A DNA stretch of 64,000 nucleotides from Hybos culiciformis (GCA_964007475.1 CAXFZM010000080.1:309044-373043); one strand, 5' to 3'; counted from the first letter of the stretch, positions 49,430-63,480 are shown. Notes: generated from the sequence alone by a model not told the origin. A program made the numbers and translations.

Positions 49430-50800
49430 TGAACAAAAACCAGCCCAAAGTCAACATTTTATGTGTTAAAGTTAGGGGGTTTGTTCACCTTATCGTTTAT
49501 TTCTCCGGATCTAGAAAACCGATTTTCATAAAAATTGCACAGAAAGAAGCGTAATTTCTAGACCTTTAATTTAAGCCAAAAACGGAGGTTCTCCGAGGTC
49601 TGGAGCCGGAGTAATGAACAAAAACCAGCCCAAAGTCAACATTTTATGTGTTAAAGTTAGGGGGTTTGTTCACCTTATCGTTTATTTCTCCGGATCTAGA
49701 AAACCGATTTTCATAAAAATTGCACAGAAAGAAGCGTAATTTCTAGACCTTTAATTTAAGCCAAAAACGGAGGTCCGCCGAAGTCTGGAGCCGGGGTAAT
49801 GAACAAAAAACCAGCCCAAAGTCAACATTTTATGTGTTAAAGTTAGGGGGTTTGCTCACCTTATCGTTTATTTCTCCGGATCTAGAAAACCGATTTTCAT
49901 AAAAATTGCACAGAAAGAAGCGTAATTTCTAGACCTTTAATTTAAGCCAAAAACGAAGGTTCTCCGAGGTCTGGAGCCCGAGTAATGAACAAAAAACCAG
50001 CCCAAAGTCAACATTTTATGTGTTAAAGTTAGGGGTTTGCTCACCTTATCGTTTATTTCTCCGGATCTAGAAAACCGATTTTCATAAAAATTGCACAGAA
50101 AGAAGCGTAATTTCTAGACCTTTAATTTAAGCCAAAAACGGAGGTCCGCCGAAGTCTGGAGCCGGGGTAATGAACAAAAAACCAGCCCAAAGTCAACATT
50201 TTATGTGTTAAAGTTAGGGGGTTTGCTCACCTTATCGTTTATTTCTCCGGATCTAGAAAACCGATTTTCATAAAAATTGCACAGAAAGAAGCGTAATTTC
50301 TAGACCTTTAATTTAAGCCAAAAACGAAGGTTCTCCGAGGTCTGGAGCCGGAGTAATGAACAAAAACCAGCCCAAAGTCAACATTTTATGTGTTAAAGTT
50401 AGGGGGTTTGTTCACCTTATCGTTTATTTCTCCGGATCTAGAAAACCGATTTTCATAAAAATTGCACAGAAAGAAGCGTAATTTCTAGACCTTTAATTTA
50501 AGCCAAAAACGGAGGTTCTCCGAGGTCTGGAGCCGGAGTAATGAACAAAAACCAGCCCAAAGTCAACATTTTATGTGTTAAAGTTAGGGGGTTTGTTCAC
50601 CTTATCGTTTATTTCTCCGGATCTAGAAAACCGATTTTCATAAAAATTGCACAGAAAGAAGCGTAATTTCTAGACCTTTAATTTAAGCCAAAAACGAAGG
50701 TTCTCCGAGGTCTGGAGCCCGAGTAATGAACAAAAAACCAGCCCAAAGTCAACATTTTATGTGTTAAAGTTAGGGGGTTTGTTCACCTTATCGTTTATTT
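49430..50800 (+). repeat. H-rich stretch at the right edge of the G/H/E domain
   Basis: 'tttgttcacc' recurs near 49490, 49668, 50408, 50592 and 50778, a much higher density than one per unit elsewhere. In the monomer at about 50.7 kb it is combined with G markers ('cgaagg', 'gcccgag'). 'gccggggtaatg' occurs only here, near 49795, 50165 and 50910. A 1-base loss in the G run lies at about 50032. Confidence 0.8.
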
Positions 50801-50990
50801 CTCCGGATCTAGAAAACCGATTTTCATAAAAATTGCACAGAAAGAAGCGTAATTTCTAGACCTTTAATTTAAGCCAAAAACGGAGGTCCGCCGAAGTCTG
50901 GAGCCGGGGTAATGAACAAAAAACCAGCCCAAAGTCAACATTTTATTGTTAAAGTTAGGGGGTTTGCTCACCTTATCGTTTATTTCTCCG

Positions 50991-51590
50991 GATCTATAAA
51001 ACCGATTTTCATAAAAATTGCACAGAAAGAAGCGTAATTTCTAGACCTTTAATTTAAGCCAAAAGCGGAGGTCCGCCGAAGTCTGGAGCCGGAGTAATGA
51101 ACAAAAAACCAGCCCAAAGTCAACTTTTATGTGTTAAAGTTAGGGGGTTTGCTCACCTTATCGTTTATTTCTCCGGATCTAGAAAACCGATTTTCATAAA
51201 AATTGCACAGAAAGAAGCGTAATTTCTAGACCTTTAATTTAAGCCAAAAACGGAGGTCCGCCGAAGTCTGGAGCCGGAGTAATGAACAAAAAACCAGCCC
51301 AAAGTCAACATTTTATGTGTTAAAGTTAGGGGGTTTGCTCACCTTATCGTTTATTTCTCCGGATCTAGAAAACCGATTTTCATAAAAATTGCACAGAAAG
51401 AAGCGTAATTTCTAGACCTTTAATTTAAGCCAAAAACGGAGGTCCGCCGAAGTCTGGAGCCGGAGTAATGAACAAAAAACCAGCCCAAAGTCAACATTTT
51501 ATGTGTTAAAGTTAGGGCGTTTGCTCACCTTATCGTTTATTTCTCCGGATCTAGAAAACCGATTTTCATAAAAATTGCACAGAAAGAAGC
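50991..51590 (+). repeat. Early copy of the 'tataaaacc/caactttt/gggcg' block
   Basis: It shares 'gatctataaaacc', 'caacttttatg' and 'gggcgtttgc' in order with the blocks at 53781 and 57127, at an offset of about 2,790 bp to the first. It then diverges. It is the leftmost block clearly belonging to the right-hand domain. Confidence 0.75.
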
Positions 51591-53039
51591 GTAATTTCTA
51601 GACCTTTAATTTAAGCCAAAAACGGAGGTTCTCCGAGGTCTGGAGCCGGAGTAATGAACAAAAAACCAGCCCAAAGTCAACATTTTATGTGTTAAAGTTA
51701 GGGGGTTTGCTCACCTTATCGTTTATTTCTCCGGATCTAGAAAACCGATTTTCATAAAAATTGCACAGAAAGAAGCGTAATTTCTAGACCTTTAATTTAA
51801 GCCAAAAACGGAGGTTCTCCGAGGTCTGGAGCCGGAGTAATGAACAAAAAACCAGCCCAAAGTCAACATTTTATGTGTTAAAGTTAGGGGGTTTGCTCAC
51901 CTTATCGTTTATTTCTCCGGATCTAGAAAACCGATTTTCATAAAAATCGCACAGAAAGAAGCGTAATTTCTAGACCTTTAATTTAAGCCAAAAACGGAGG
52001 TTCTCCGAGGTCTGGAGCCGGAGTAATGAACAAAAAACCAGCCCAAAGTCAACATTTTATGTGTTAAAGTTAGGGGGTTTGCTCACCTTATCGTTTATTT
52101 CTCCGGATCTAGAAAACCGATTTTCATAAAAATTGCACAGAAAGAAGCGTAATTTCTAGACCTTTAATTTAAGCCAAAAACGGAGGTTCTCCGAGGTCTG
52201 GAGCCGGAGTAATGAACAAAAAACCAGCCCAAAGTCAACATTTTATGTGTTAAAGTTAGGGGGTTTGCTCACCTTATCGTTTATTTCTCCGGATCTAGAA
52301 AACCGATTTTCATAAAAATCGCACAGAAAGAAGCGTAATTTCTAGAGCTTTAATTTAAGCCAAAAACGGAGGTCCGCCGAAGTCTGGAGCCGGAGTAATG
52401 AACAAAAAACCAGACCAAAGTCAACATTTTATGTGTTAAAGTTAGGGGGTTTGCTCACCTTATCGTTTATTTCTCCGGATCTAGAAAACCGATTTTCATA
52501 AAAATTGCACAGAAAGAAGCGTAATTTCTAGACCTTTAATTTAAGCCAAAAACGGAGGTTCTCCGAGGTCTGGAGCCGGAGTAATGAACAAAAAACCAGC
52601 ACAAAGTCAACATTTTATGTGTTAAAGTTAGGGGGTTTGCTCACCTTATCGTTTATTTCTCCGGATCTAGAAAACCGATTTTCATAAAAATTGCACAGAA
52701 AGAAGCGTAATTTCTAGACCTTTAATTTAAGCCAAAAACGGAGGTTCTCCGAGGTCTGGAGCCGGAGTAATGAACAAAAAACCAGCCCAAAGTCAACATT
52801 TTATGTGTTAAAATTAGGGAGTTTGCTCACCTTATCGTTTATTTCTCCGGATCTATAAAACCGATTTTCATAAAAATTGCACAGAAAGAAGCGTAATTTC
52901 TAGACCTTTAATTTAAGCCAAAAACGGAGGTTCTCCGAGGTCTGGAGCCGGAGTAATGAACAAAAAACCAGCCCAAAGTCAACATTTTATGTGTTAAAGT
53001 TAGGGGGTTTGCTCACCTTATCGTTTATTTCTCCGGATC

Positions 53040-53780
53040 TAAAAAACCGATTTTCATAAAAAATTGCACAGAAAGAAGCGTAATTTCTAGACCTTTAATT
53101 TAAGCCAAAAACGGAGGTTCTCCGAGGTCTGGAGCCGGAGTAATGAACAAAAAACCAGCCCAAAGTCAACATTTTATGTGTTAAAGTTAGGGGGTTTGCT
53201 CACCTTATCGTTTATTTCTCCGGATCTAGAAAACCGATTTTCATAAAAATTGCACAGAAAGAAGTGTAATTTCTAGAGCTTTAATTTAAGCCAAAAACGG
53301 AGGTCCGCCGAAGTCTGGAGCCGGAGTAATGAACAAAAAACCAGCCCAAAGTCAACATTTTATGTGTTAAAGTTAGGGGGTTTGCTCACCTTATCGTTTA
53401 TTTCTCCGGATCTAGAAAACCGATTTTCATAAAAATTGCAGAGAAAGAAGCGTCATTTCTAGACCTTTAATTTAAGCCAAAAACGGAGGTTCTCCGAGGT
53501 CTGGAGCCGGAGTAATGAACAAAAAACCAGCCCAAAGTCAACATTTTATGTGTTAAAGTTAGGGGGTTTGCTCACCTTATCGTTTATTTCTCCGGATCTA
53601 GAAAACCGATTTTCATAAAAATTGCACAGAAAGAAGCGTAATTTCTAGACCTTTAATTTAAGCCAAAAACAGAGGTTCTCCGATGTCTGGAGCCGGAGTA
53701 ATGAACAAAAAACCAGCCCAAAGTCAACATTTTATGTGTTAAAGTTAGGGGGTTTGCTCACCTTATCGTTTATTTCTCCG
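53040..53780 (+). repeat. Copy 1 of a 10,221-bp-offset duplication
   Basis: It shares with 63261-64000 'ctaaaaaacc' followed by extra A residues, 'agaagtgtaatttctagagc' (about 53263), 'gcagagaaagaagcgtcattt' markers (about 53439), and 'cagaggttctccgatgtctg' (about 53670). The offset is 55 monomers minus 9 bp. Confidence 0.82.
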
Positions 53781-55740
53781 GATCTATAAAACCGATTTTC
53801 ATAAAAATTGCACAGAAAGAAGCGTAATTTCTAGACCTTTAATTTAAGCCAAAAACGGAGGTCCGCCGAAGTCTGGAGACGGAGTAATGAACAAAAAACC
53901 AGCCCAAAGTCAACTTTTATGTGTTAAAGTTAGGGGGTTTGCTCACCTTATCGTTTATTTCTCCGGATCTAGAAAACCGATTTTCATCAAAATTGCACAG
54001 AAAGAAGCGTAATTTCTAGACCTTTAATTTAAGCCAAAAACGGAGGTCCGCCGAAGTCTGGAGCCGGAGTAATGAACAAAAAACCAGCCCAAAGTCAACA
54101 TTTTATGTGTTAAAGTTAGGGGGTTTGCTCACCTTATCGTTTATTTCTCCGGATCTAGAAAACCGATTTTCATAAAAATTGCACAGAAAGAAGCGTAATT
54201 TCTAGACCTTTAATTTAAGCCAAAAACGGAGGTCCGCCGAAGTCTGGAGCCGGAGTAATGAACAAAAAACCAGCCCAAAGTCAACATTTTATGTGTTAAA
54301 GTTAGGGCGTTTGCTCACCTTATCGTTTATTTCTCCGGATCTAGAAAACCGATTTTCATAAAAATTGCACAGAAAGAAGCGTAATTTCTAGAGCTTTAAT
54401 TTAAGCCAAAAACGGAGGTTCTCCGAGGTCTGGAGCCGGAGTAATGAACAAAAAACCAGTCCAAAGTCAACATTTTATGTGTTAAAGTTAGGGGGTTTGC
54501 TCACATTATCGTTTATTTCTCCAGATCTAGAAAACCGATTTTCATAAAAATTGCACAGAAAGAAGCGTAATTTCTAGATCTTTAATTTAAGCCAAAAACG
54601 GAGGTTCTCCGAGGTCTGGAGCCGGAGTAATGAACAAAAAACCAGCCCAAAGTCAACATTTTATGTGTTAAAGTTAGGGGGTTTGCTCACCTTATCGTTT
54701 ATTTCTCCGGATCTAGAAAACCGATTTTCATAAAAATTGCACAGAAAGAAGCGTAATTTCTAGACCTTTAATTTAAGCCAAAAACGGAGGTTCGCCGAAG
54801 TCTACAGCCGGAGTAATGAACAAAAAACCAGCCCAAAGTCAACATTTTATGTGTTAAAGTTAGAGGGTTTGCTCACCTTATCGTTTATTTCTCCGGATCT
54901 AGAAAACCGATTTTCATAAAAATTGCACAGAAAGAAGCGTAATTTCTAGACCTTTAATTTAAGCCAAAAACGGAGGTCCGCCGAAGTCTGGAGCCGGAGT
55001 AATGAACAAAAAACCAGCCCAAAGTCAACATTTTATGTGTTAAAGTTAGGGGGTTTGCTCACCTTATCGTTTATTTCTCCGGATCTAGAAAACCGATTTT
55101 CATAAAAATTGCACAGAAAGAAGCGTAATTTCTAGACCTTTAATTTAAGCCAAAAACGGAGATTCTCCGAGGTCTGGAGCCGGAGTAATGAACAAAAAAC
55201 CAGCCCAAAGTCAACATTTTATGTGTTAAAATTAGGGGGTTTGCTCACCTTATCGTTTATTTCTCCGGATCTAGAAAACCGATTTTCATAAAAATCGCAC
55301 AGAAAGAAGCGTAATTTCTAGAGCTTTAATTTAAGCCAAAAACGGAGGTCCGCCGAAGTCTGGAGCCGGAGTAATGAACAAAAAACCAGCCCAAAGTCAA
55401 CATTTTATGTGTTAAAGTTAGGGGGTTTGCTCACCTTATCGTTTATTTCTCCGGATCTAGAAAACCGATTTTCATAAAAATTGCACAGAAAGAAGCGTAA
55501 TTTCTAGACCTTTAATTTAAGCCAAAAACGGAGGTTCTCCGAGGTCTGGAGCCGGAGTAATGAACAAAAAACCAGCCCAAAGTCAACATTTTATGTGTTA
55601 AAGTTAGGGGGTTTGCTCACCTTATCGTTTATTTCTCCGGATCTAGAAAACCGATTTTCATAAAAATTGCACAGAAAGAAGCGTAATTTCTAGACCTTTA
55701 ATTTAAGCCAAAAACGGAGGTTCTCCGAGGTCTGGAGCCG
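53781..55740 (+). repeat. 1.96-kb block, copy 1 of a 3,346-bp-offset duplication
   Basis: It matches 57127-59086. Ordered shared markers are 'gatctataaaacc', 'caactttt', 'catcaaaatt' (53985), 'gggcgttt', 'tagagc', 'cacattatc...ctccag', 'tagatcttt', 'tctacagcc' (54802), 'agagggttt', 'gagattctcc' (55159) and 'aaatcgcac...tagagc'. The offset is 18x186-2. Confidence 0.88.
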
Positions 55741-57126
55741 GAGTAATGAACAAAAAACCAGACCAAAGTCAACATTTTATGTGTTAAAGTTAGGGGGTTT
55801 GCTCACCTTATCGTTTATTTCTCCGGATCTAGAAAACCGATTTTCATAAAAATTGCACAGAAAGAAGCGTAATTTCTAGACCTTTAATTTAAGCCAAAAA
55901 CGGAGGTTCTCCGAGGTCTGGAGCCGGAGTAATGAACAAAAAACCAGCCCAAAGTCAACATTTTATGTGTTAAAGTTAGGGGGTTTGCTCACCTTATCGT
56001 TTATTTCTCCGGATCTAGAAAACCGATTTTCATAAAAATTGCACAGAAAGAAGCGTAATTTCTAGACCTTTAATTTAAGCCAAAAACGGAGGTTCTCCGA
56101 GGTCTGGAGCCGGAGTAATGAACAAAAAACCAGCCCAAAGTCAACATTTTATGTGTTAAAGTTAGGGGGTTTGCTCACCTTATCGTTTATTTCTCCGGAT
56201 CTAGAAAACCGATTTTCATAAAAATCGCACAGAAAGAAGCGTAATTTCTAGAGCTTTAATTTAAGCCAAAAACGGAGGTCCGCCGAAGTCTGGAGCCGGA
56301 GTAATGAACAAAAAACCAGCCCAAAGTCAACATTTTATGTGTTAAAGTTAGGGGGTTTGCTCACCTTATCGTTTATTTCTCCGGATCTAGAAAACCGATT
56401 TTCATAAAAATTGCACAGAAAGAAGCGTAATTTCTAGACCTTTAATTTAAGCCAAAAACGGAGGTCCGCCGAAGTCTGGAGCCGGAGTAATGAACAAAAA
56501 ACCAGCCCAAAGTCAACATTTTATGTGTTAAAGTTAGGGGGTTTGCTCACCTTATCGTTTATTTCTCCGGATCTAGAAAACCGATTTTCATAAAAATTGC
56601 ACAGAAAGAAGCGTAATTTCTAGACCTTTAATTTAAGCCAAAAACGGAGGTTCGCCGAAGTCTGGAGCCGGAGTAATGAACAAAAAACCAGCCCAAAGTC
56701 AACATTTTATGTGTTAAAGTTAGAGGGTTTGCTCACCTTATCGTTTATTTCTCCGGATCTAGAAAACCGATTTTCATAAAAATTGCACAGAAAGAAGCGT
56801 AATTTCTAGACCTTTAATTTAAGCCAAAACGGAGGTCCGCCGAAGTCTGGAGCCGGAGTAATGAACAAAAAACCAGCCCAAAGTCAACATTTTATGTGTT
56901 AAAGTTAGGGGGTTTGCTCACCTTATCGTTTATTTCTCCGGATCTAGAAAACCGATTTTCATAAAAATTGCACAGAAAGAAGCGTAATTTCTAGACCTTT
57001 AATTTAAGCCAAAAACGGAGGTCCGCCGAAGTCTGGAGCCGGAGTAATGAACAAAAAACCAGCCCAAAGTCAACATTTTATGTGTTAAAGTTAGGGGGTT
57101 TGCTCACCTTATCGTTTATTTCTCCG

Positions 57127-59086
57127 GATCTATAAAACCGATTTTCATAAAAATTGCACAGAAAGAAGCGTAATTTCTAGACCTTTAATTTAAGCCAAAA
57201 ACGGAGGTCCGCCGAAGTCTGGAGCCGGAGTAATGAACAAAAAACCAGCCCAAAGTCAACTTTTATGTGTTAAAGTTAGGGGGTTTGCTCACCTTATCGT
57301 TTATTTCTCCGGATCTAGAAAACCGATTTTCATCAAAATTGCACAGAAAGAAGCGTAATTTCTAGACCTTTAATTTAAGCCAAAAACGGAGGTCCGCCGA
57401 AGTCTGGAGCCGGAGTAATGAACAAAAAACCAGCCCAATGTCAACATTTTATGTGTTAAAGTTAGGGGGTTTGCTCACCTTATCGTTTATTTCTCCGGAT
57501 CTAGAAAACCGATTTTCATAAAAATTGCACAGAAAGAAGCGTAATTTCTAGACCTTTAATTTAAGCCAAAAACGGAGGTCCGCCGAAGTCTGGAGCCGGA
57601 GTAATGAACAAAAAACCAGCCCAAAGTCAACATTTTATGTGTTAAAGTTAGGGCGTTTGCTCACCTTATCGTTTATTTCTCCGGATCTAGAAAACCGATT
57701 TTCATAAAAATTGCACAGAAAGAAGCGTAATTTCTAGAGCTTTAATTTAAGCCAAAAACGGAGGTTCTCCGAGGTCTGGAGCCGGAGTAATGAACAAAAA
57801 ACCAGTCCAAAGTCAACATTTTATGTGTTAAAGTTAGGGGGTTTGCTCACATTATCGTTTATTTCTCCAGATCTAGAAAACCGATTTTCATAAAAATTGC
57901 ACAGAAAGAAGCGTAATTTCTAGATCTTTAATTTAAGCCAAAAACGGAGGTTCTCCGAGGTCTGGAGCCGGAGTAATGAACAAAAAACCAGCCCAAAGTC
58001 AACATTTTATGTGTTAAAGTTAGGGGGTTTGCTCACCTTATCGTTTATTTCTCCGGATCTAGAAAACCGATTTTCATAAAAATTGCACAGAAAGAAGCGT
58101 AATTTCTAGACCTTTAATTTAAGCCAAAAACGGAGGTTCGCCGAAGTCTACAGCCGGAGTAATGAACAAAAAACCAGCCCAAAGTCAACATTTTATGTGT
58201 TAAAGTTAGAGGGTTTGCTCACCTTATCGTTTATTTCTCCGGATCTAGAAAACCGATTTTCATAAAAATTGCACAGAAAGAAGCGTAATTTCTAGACCTT
58301 TAATTTAAGCCAAAAACGGAGGTCCGCCGAAGTCTGGAGCCGGAGTAATGAACAAAAAACCAGCCCAAAGTCAACATTTTATGTGTTAAAGTTAGGGGGT
58401 TTGCTCACCTTATCGTTTATTTCTCCGGATCTAGAAAACCGATTTTCATAAAAATTGCACAGAAAGAAGCGTAATTTCTAGACCTTTAATTTAAGCCAAA
58501 AACGGAGATTCTCCGAGGTCTGGAGCCGGAGTAATGAACAAAAAACCAGCCCAAAGTCAACATTTTATGTGTTAAAATTGTGGGGTTTGCTCACCTTATC
58601 GTTTATTTCTCCGGATCTAGAAAACTGATTTTCATAAAAATCGCACAGAAAGAAGCGTAATTTCTAGAGCTTTAATTTAAGCCAAAAACGGAGGTCCGCC
58701 GAAGTCTGGAGCCGGAGTAATGAACAAAAAACCAGCCCAAAGTCAACATTTTATGTGTTAAAGTTAGGGGGTTTGCTCACCTTATCGTTTATTTCTCCGG
58801 ATCTAGAAAACCGATTTTCATAAAAATTGCACAGAAAGAAGCGTAATTTCTAGACCTTTAATTTAAGCCAAAAACGGAGGTTCTCCGAGGTCTGGAGCCG
58901 GAGTAATGAACAAAAAACCAGCCCAAAGTCAACATTTTATGTGTTAAAGTTAGGGGGTTTGCTCACCTTATCGTTTATTTCTCCGGATCTAGAAAACCGA
59001 TTTTCATAAAAATTGCACAGAAAGAAGCGTAATTTCTAGACCTTTAATTTAAGCCAAAAACGGAGGTTCTCCGAGGTCTGGAGCCG
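57127..59086 (+). repeat. 1.96-kb block, copy 2 of the 3,346-bp-offset duplication
   Basis: It is the counterpart of 53781-55740 with all listed markers in the same order. A private change is 'gttaaaattgtgggg' near 58573, where the sister reads 'gttaaaattaggggg'. Confidence 0.88.
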
Positions 59087-59089
59087 GAG

Positions 59090-61318
59090 TAATGAACAAA
59101 AAACCAGCCCAAAGTCAACATTTTATGTGTTAAAATTAGGGGGTTTGCTCACCTTATCGTTTATTTCTCCGGATCTAGAAAACCGATTTTCATAAAAATT
59201 GCACAGAAAGAAGCGTAATTTCTAGACCTTTAATTTAAGCCAAAAACGGAGGTTCTCCGAGGTCTGGAGCCGGAGTAATGAACAAAAAACCAGCCCAAAG
59301 TCAACATTTTATGTGTTAAAGTTAGGGGGTTTGCTCACCTTATCGTTTATTTCTCCGGATAAACCGATTTTCATAAAAATTCCACAGAAAGAAGCGTAAT
59401 TTCTAGACCTTTAATTTAAGCCAAAAACGGAGGTTCTCCGAGGTCTGGAGCCGGAGTAATGAACAAAAAACCAGCCCAAAGTCAACATTTTATGTGTTAA
59501 AGTTAGGGGGTTTGCTCACCTTATCGTTTATTTCTCCGGATCTAAAAAACCGATTTTCATAAAAAATTGCACAGAAAGAAGCGTAATTTCTAGACCTTTA
59601 ATTTAAGCCAAAAACGGAGGTTCTCCGAGGTCTGGAGCCGGAGTAATGAACAAAAAACCAGCCCAAAGTCAACATTTTATGTGTTAAAGTTAGGGGGTTT
59701 GCTCACCTTATCGTTTATTTCTCCGGATCTAGAAAACCGATTTTCATAAAAATCGCACAGAAAGAAGCGTAATTTCTAGACCTTTAATTTAAGCCAAAAA
59801 CGGAGGTTCTCCGAGGTCTGGAGCCGGAGTAATGAACAAAAAACCAGCCCAAAGTCAACATTTTATGTGTTAAAGTTAGGGGGTTTGCTCACCTTATCGT
59901 TTATTTCTCCGGATCTAGAAAACCGATTTTCATAAAAATTGCACAGAAAGAAGCGTAATTTCTAGACCTTTAATTTAAGCCAAAAACGGAGGTTCTCCGA
60001 GGTCTGGAGCCGGAGTAATGAACAAAAAACCAGCCCAAAGTCAACATTTTATGTGTTAAAGTTAGGGGGTTTGCTCACCTTATCGTTTATTTCTCCGGAT
60101 CTAGAAAACCGATTTTCATAAAAATCGCACAGAAAGAAGCGTAATTTCTAGAGCTTTAATTTAAGCCAAAAACGGAGGTCCGCCGAAGTCTGGAGCCGGA
60201 GTAATGAACAAAAAACCAGACCAAAGTCAACATTTTATGTGTTAAAGTTAGGGGGTTTGCTCACCTTATCGTTTATTTCTCCGGATCTAGAAAACCGATT
60301 TTCATAAAAATTGCACAGAAAGAAGCGTAATTTCTAGACCTTTAATTTAAGCCAAAAACGGAGGTTCTCCGAGGTCTGGAGCCGGAGTAATGAACAAAAA
60401 ACCAGCCCAAAGTCAACATTTTATGTGTTAAAGTTAGGGGGTTTGCTCACCTTATCGTTTATTTCTCCGGATCTAGAAAACCGATTTTCATAAAAATTGC
60501 ACAGAAAGAAGCGTAATTTCTAGACCTTTAATTTAAGCCAAAAACGGAGGTTCTCCGAGGTCTGGAGCCGGAGTAATGAACAAAAAACCAGCCCAAAGTC
60601 AACATTTTATGTGTTAAAATTAGGGGGTTTGCTCACCTTATCGTTTATTTCTCCGGATCTAGAAAACCGATTTTCATAAAAATTGCACAGAAAGAAGCGT
60701 AATTTCTAGACCTTTAATTTAAGCCAAAAACGGAGGTTCTCCGAGGTCTAGAGCCGGAGTAATGAACAAAAAACCAGCCCAAAGTCAACATTTTATGTGT
60801 TAAAGTTAGGGGGTTTGCTCACCTTATCGTTTATTTCTCCGGATCTAGAAAACCGATTTTCATAAAAATTGCACAGAAAGAAGCGTAATTTCTAGACCTT
60901 TAATTTAAGCCAAAAACGGAGGTTCTCCGAGGTCTGGAGCCGGAGTAATGAACAAAAAACCAGCCCAAAGTCAACATTTTATGTGTTAAAGTTAGGTGGT
61001 TTGCTCACCTTATCGTTTATTTCTCCGGATCTAAAAAACCGATTTTCATAAAAAAATGCACAGAAAGAAGCGTAATTTCTAGACCTTTAATTTAAGCCAA
61101 AAACGGAGGTTCTCCGAGGTCTGGAGCCGGAGTAATGAACAAAAAACCAGCCCAAAGTCAACATTTTATGTGTTAAAGTTAGGGGGTTTGCTCACCTTAT
61201 CGTTTATATCTCCGGATCTAGAAAACCGATTTTCATAAAAATTGCACAGAAAGAAGCGTAATTTCTAGACCTTTAATTTAAGCCAAAAACGGAGGTTCTC
61301 CGAGGTCTGGAGCCGGAG
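59090..61318 (+). repeat. 12-monomer tandem duplication, copy 1 (2,229 bp)
   Basis: It matches the adjacent block at a constant 2,229 bp. Markers are 'ttaaaattagg' (59131), a 6-bp deletion 'ctccggataaacc' (59355), two 'ctaaaaaacc' monomers with extra A residues, 'aaatcgcac' with and without 'tagagc', 'gttaggtgg' (about 60993) and 'aaaaaaatgcac' (T at 61057). The length is 12x186-3. Confidence 0.88.
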
Positions 61319-63480
61319 TAATGAACAAAAAACCAGCCCAAAGTCAACATTTTATGTGTTAAAATTAGGGGGTTTGCTCACCTTATCGTTTATTTCTCCG
61401 GATCTAGAAAACCGATTTTCATAAAAATTGCACAGAAAGAAGCGTAATTTCTAGACCTTTAATTTAAGCCAAAAACGGAGGTTCTCCGAGGTCTGGAGCC
61501 GGAGTAATGAACAAAAAACCAGCCCAAAGTCAACATTTTATGTGTTAAAGTTAGGGGGTTTGCTCACCTTATTGTTTATTTCTCCGGATAAACCGATTTT
61601 CATAAAAATTGCACAGAAAGAAGCGTAATTTCTAGACCTTTAATTTAAGCCAAAAACGGAGGTTCTCCGAGGTCTGGAGCCGGAGTAATGAACAAAAAAC
61701 CAGCCCAAAGTCAACATTTTATGTGTTAAAGTTAGGGGGTTTGCTCACCTTATCGTTTATTTCTCCGGATCTAAAAAACCGATTTTCATAAAAAATTGCA
61801 CAGAAAGAAGCGTAATTTCTAGACCTTTAATTTAAGCCAAAAACGGAGGTTCTCCGAGGTCTGGAGCCGGAGTAATGAACAAAAAACCAGCCCAAAGTCA
61901 ACATTTTATGTGTTAAAGTTAGGGGGTTTGCTCACCTTATCGTTTATTTCTCCGGATCTAGAAAACCGATTTTCATAAAAATCGCACAGAAAGAAGCGTA
62001 ATTTCTAGACCTTTAATTTAAGCCAAAAACGGAGGTTCTCCGAGGTCTGGAGCCGGAGTAATGAACAAAAAACCAGCCCAAAGTCAACATTTTATGTGTT
62101 AAAGTTAGGGGGTTTGCTCACCTTATCGTTTATTTCTCCGGATCTAGAAAACCGATTTTCATAAAAATTGCACAGAAAGAAGCGTAATTTCTAGACCTTT
62201 AATTTAAGCCAAAAACGGAGGTTCTCCGAGGTCTGGAGCCGGAGTAATGAACAAAAAACCAGCCCAAAGTCAACATTTTATGTGTTAAAGTTAGGGGGTT
62301 TGCTCACCTTATCGTTTATTTCTCCGGATCTAGAAAACCGATTTTCATGAAAATCGCACAGAAAGAAGCGTAATTTCTAGAGCTTTAATTTAAGCCAAAA
62401 ACGGAGGTCCGCCGAAGTCTGGAGCCGGAGTAATGAACAAAAAACCAGACCAAAGTCAACATTTTATGTGTTAAAGCTAGGGGGTTTGCTCACCTTATCG
62501 TTTATTTCTCCGGATCTAGAAAACCGATTTTCATAAAAATTGCACAGAAAGAAGCGTAATTTCTAGACCTTTAATTTAAGCCAAAAACGGAGGTTCTCCG
62601 AGGTCTGGAGCCGGAGTAATGAACAAAAAACCAGCCCAAAGTCAACATTTTATGTGTTAAAGTTAGGGGGTTTGCTCACCTTATCGTTTATTTCTCCGGA
62701 TCTAGAAAACCGATTTTCATAAAAATTGCACAGAAAGAAGCGTAATTTCTAGACCTTTAATTTAAGCCAAAAACGGAGGTTCTCCGAGGTCTGGAGCCGG
62801 AGTAATGAACAAAAAACCAGCCCAAAGTCAACATTTTATGTGTTAAAATTAGGGGGTTTGCTCACCTTATCGTTTATTTCTCCGGATCTAGAAAACCGAT
62901 TTTCATAAAAATTGCACAGAAAGAAGCGTAATTTCTAGACCTTTAATTTAAGCCAAAAACGGAGGTTCTCCGAGGTCTAGAGCCGGAGTAATGAACAAAA
63001 AACCAGCCCAAAGTCAACATTTTATGTGTTAAAGTTAGGGGGTTTGCTCACCTTATCGTTTATTTCTCCGGATCTAGAAAACCGATTTTCATAAAAATTG
63101 CACAGAAAGAAGCGTAATTTCTAGACCTTTAATTTAAGCCAAAAACGGAGGTTCTCCGAGGTCTGGAGCCGGAGTAATGAACAAAAAACCAGCCCAAAGT
63201 CAACATTTTATGTGTTAAAGTTAGGTGGTTTGCTCACCTTATCGTTTATTTCTCCGGATCTAAAAAACCGATTTTCATAAAAAAATGCACAGAAAGAAGC
63301 GTAATTTCTAGACCTTTAATTTAAGCCAAAAACGGAGGTTCTCCGAGGTCTGGAGCCGGAGTAATGAACAAAAAACCAGCCCAAAGTCAACATTTTATGT
63401 GTTAAAGTTAGGGGGTTTGCTCACCTTATCGTTTATTTCTCCGGATCTAGAAAACCGATTTTCATAAAAATTGCACAGAA
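61319..63480 (+). repeat. 12-monomer tandem duplication, copy 2
   Basis: It repeats the markers of the preceding copy at 61360, 61584, 63222 and 63286. Similarity ends near 63484, where 'agaagtgtaatttctagagc' begins the segment shared with 53263. Private changes include 'accttattgttt' (about 61572) and 'aaagctaggg' (about 62475). Confidence 0.88.
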
